Below, in pieces: positions 63,116 through 64,000 of a DNA stretch of 64,000 bases. Under the pieces are notes generated by a model. That model was not told the DNA's origin and did no database searches. It was given only the letters and a program-made list of their open reading frames with translations. The stretch's first letter is position 1, and each line of letters opens with the position of its first letter. Position numbers and translations under genes: made by a program. The DNA comes from Paenibacillus sp. W2I17 (GTDB lineage Bacteria > Bacillota > Bacilli > Paenibacillales > Paenibacillaceae), in NCBI RefSeq assembly GCF_030815985.1, contig NZ_JAUSXM010000001.1, positions 5,642,001 through 5,706,000 of the forward strand, in the 5' to 3' direction.

Positions 63116-64000
63116 AGATCAGGAATAAACTGCTGATTGGTTTTACCGCTCTGATGGCTATTTTGATCGTGCTCACGTTTGTGAGTTATGAACGGTTAAA
63201 CAGCAGTAATAAACAGATTGATCAGATGTATCAGGAACGTTATCTCAAAGTAAGGTTCACATCTTCTGTACGTGGAGAGGTCAATGATATTGCCAAAGTG
63301 CTGGCTAACTTGTTATTGAATCCGAACAATTCAATTAGTGCTGCTGAAGGTGACCTGAAGGATATGAAGGATCGGGGGGATGGTTACCTCGTAGAAGTAA
63401 GAAACCGAGCAGACAGTGCACCTGAACATCAACTGGTGGATCGTGTGAATACTGCGTGGACCGCTTATACTTCCTATGCAACGAGACAGATCAACCTGAT
63501 GTCCCAAAGAAGGATAGAAGATGCGAATAACTACCGCAATTCAACAGGACTCGCGGTGCAAAAAGAAGCTGTGGATAGTTTGAATGCTCTTTCACGTTAT
63601 CAGGACCAAGAGATTGATGCCGAGATCAAAAACGCTAATGCAGCGTATACGAGAGCAGTGCAGATCACGATAAGTATCATGATTGCGGGGTTGTTGCTTG
63701 CATTGGGTGTCATTATGTGGGTGCTGCCGAGTATTACACGGGGTCTGAACACTGTATCTATGATGATGACCAGCTTTGGTAAAGGGCGTTACCGAACCAT
63801 TCGGCGCATACAGGTCAAATCCACCGATGAGATTGGTCAGATTGCCAGTGTGTTCAAAGATGTATCCAGTGATCTGGAAGAAAAACTGGAGATCGAGAGG
63901 GCTTATGCGCAGGCTCAGCAGGATCAAAACTGGATGAGTTCGAACATCGCAAGAGTCCCGGAGCTGCTTCGGGGGATTGGCTCCATTCGCCAAATTTCAC
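63112..64000 (+). CDS. Sensor histidine kinase or transducer, N-terminal part (3' truncated)
   Basis: 296 codons visible, running off the window. ATG overlaps the previous TGA (ATGA), indicating translational coupling. Helix 1 is IGFTALMAILIVLTFVSY (about 9-26); a four-helix-bundle extracellular region follows; helix 2, ITISIMIAGLLLALGVIMWV, is at about 185-204. Then comes a HAMP domain (TRGLNTVSMMM ... STDEIGQIASVFKDV) and a coiled coil. A kinase or chemotaxis domain should follow, probably a hybrid kinase controlling the upstream receiver-phosphatase. The C-terminal part is not visible. Confidence 0.85.
   Translation, partial: MKIRNKLLIGFTALMAILIVLTFVSYERLNSSNKQIDQMYQERYLKVRFTSSVRGEVNDIAKVLANLLLNPNNSISAAEGDLKDMKDRGDGYLVEVRNRADSAPEHQLVDRVNTAWTAYTSYATRQINLMSQRRIEDANNYRNSTGLAVQKEAVDSLNALSRYQDQEIDAEIKNANAAYTRAVQITISIMIAGLLLALGVIMWVLPSITRGLNTVSMMMTSFGKGRYRTIRRIQVKSTDEIGQIASVFKDVSSDLEEKLEIERAYAQAQQDQNWMSSNIARVPELLRGIGSIRQIS

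Overview
The window reads like a chromosomal stretch of a Paenibacillus-type Firmicute. Evidence: moderate GC content, strong AGGAGG-type ribosome binding sites with frequent TTG/GTG starts, an S-layer-homology protein, an LPXTG adhesin beside its own sortase, xylose and uronate catabolism, SigB-like promoters, a Gram-positive cydAB pair with a CydS-like small subunit, and a lysine riboswitch. The genus is inferred from gene content and protein character, not from a marker gene. No rRNA, tRNA, CRISPR array, transposase or prophage was seen.

Layout. (1) 1-12094: one tight forward run: an ECF transporter energizing module (ecfA1 fragment, ecfA2, ecfT), an adenine-deaminase-like amidohydrolase, an acyl-CoA ligase, a thiolase lacking the second catalytic Cys, an SDR reductase, a GT1 glycosyltransferase, an MFS exporter, a GT2 glycosyltransferase and an acyl-CoA dehydrogenase. 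A MaoC-type dehydratase faces it and its stop codon overlaps the last one. Together these look like a cluster that activates, extends, reduces, glycosylates and exports an acyl product. It is the best candidate for something undescribed here. (2) 13105-16654: uronate genes kduI, a DeoR regulator, kduD and a sugar isomerase-like TIM barrel; eda (32211) supplies the later KDPG aldolase step. (3) 16819-18127: metY, broken by a one-base frameshift.

(4) 18353-24103: metal and redox genes: a Fur box and long hairpin before a P1B-4 type (PfeT-like) ATPase, an alpha/beta hydrolase, a ZIP transporter divergent from thioredoxin reductase with a PerR/Fur-like box between them, and a glutaredoxin. (5) 24251-28926: xylR / xylA / xylB with a visible XylR operator, a CcpA site and a structured leader before xylB. 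(6) 29080-43323: glycosyltransferases and cell-surface genes: two GT2 proteins (one a two-domain GT-TPR fusion), eda, a hydrolase, an SLH/YcdB-like protein, a transglutaminase-like protein, a roughly 1500-residue LPQTG adhesin with a frameshift before its anchor, and a class-D-like sortase.

(7) 43597-45454: lysine permease under a lysine riboswitch and terminator. (8) 45559-51303: a HEAT-repeat protein, a receiver-like orphan, and a divergent response regulator / multi-PAS histidine kinase pair. (9) 51518-54270: cytochrome bd oxidase cydA-cydB with a 34-residue membrane peptide upstream and a CydS-like gene downstream. (10) 54342-59290: a metallo-beta-lactamase-fold hydrolase, an ABC-F ATPase, a CDF transporter and a secreted SH3-like protein. 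(11) 59662-64000: general-stress region with three SigB-like promoters before DUF1328, DUF948 and YflT-like genes, followed by a receiver-PP2C (RsbU/RsbP-like) phosphatase overlapping a HAMP histidine kinase that runs off the window.
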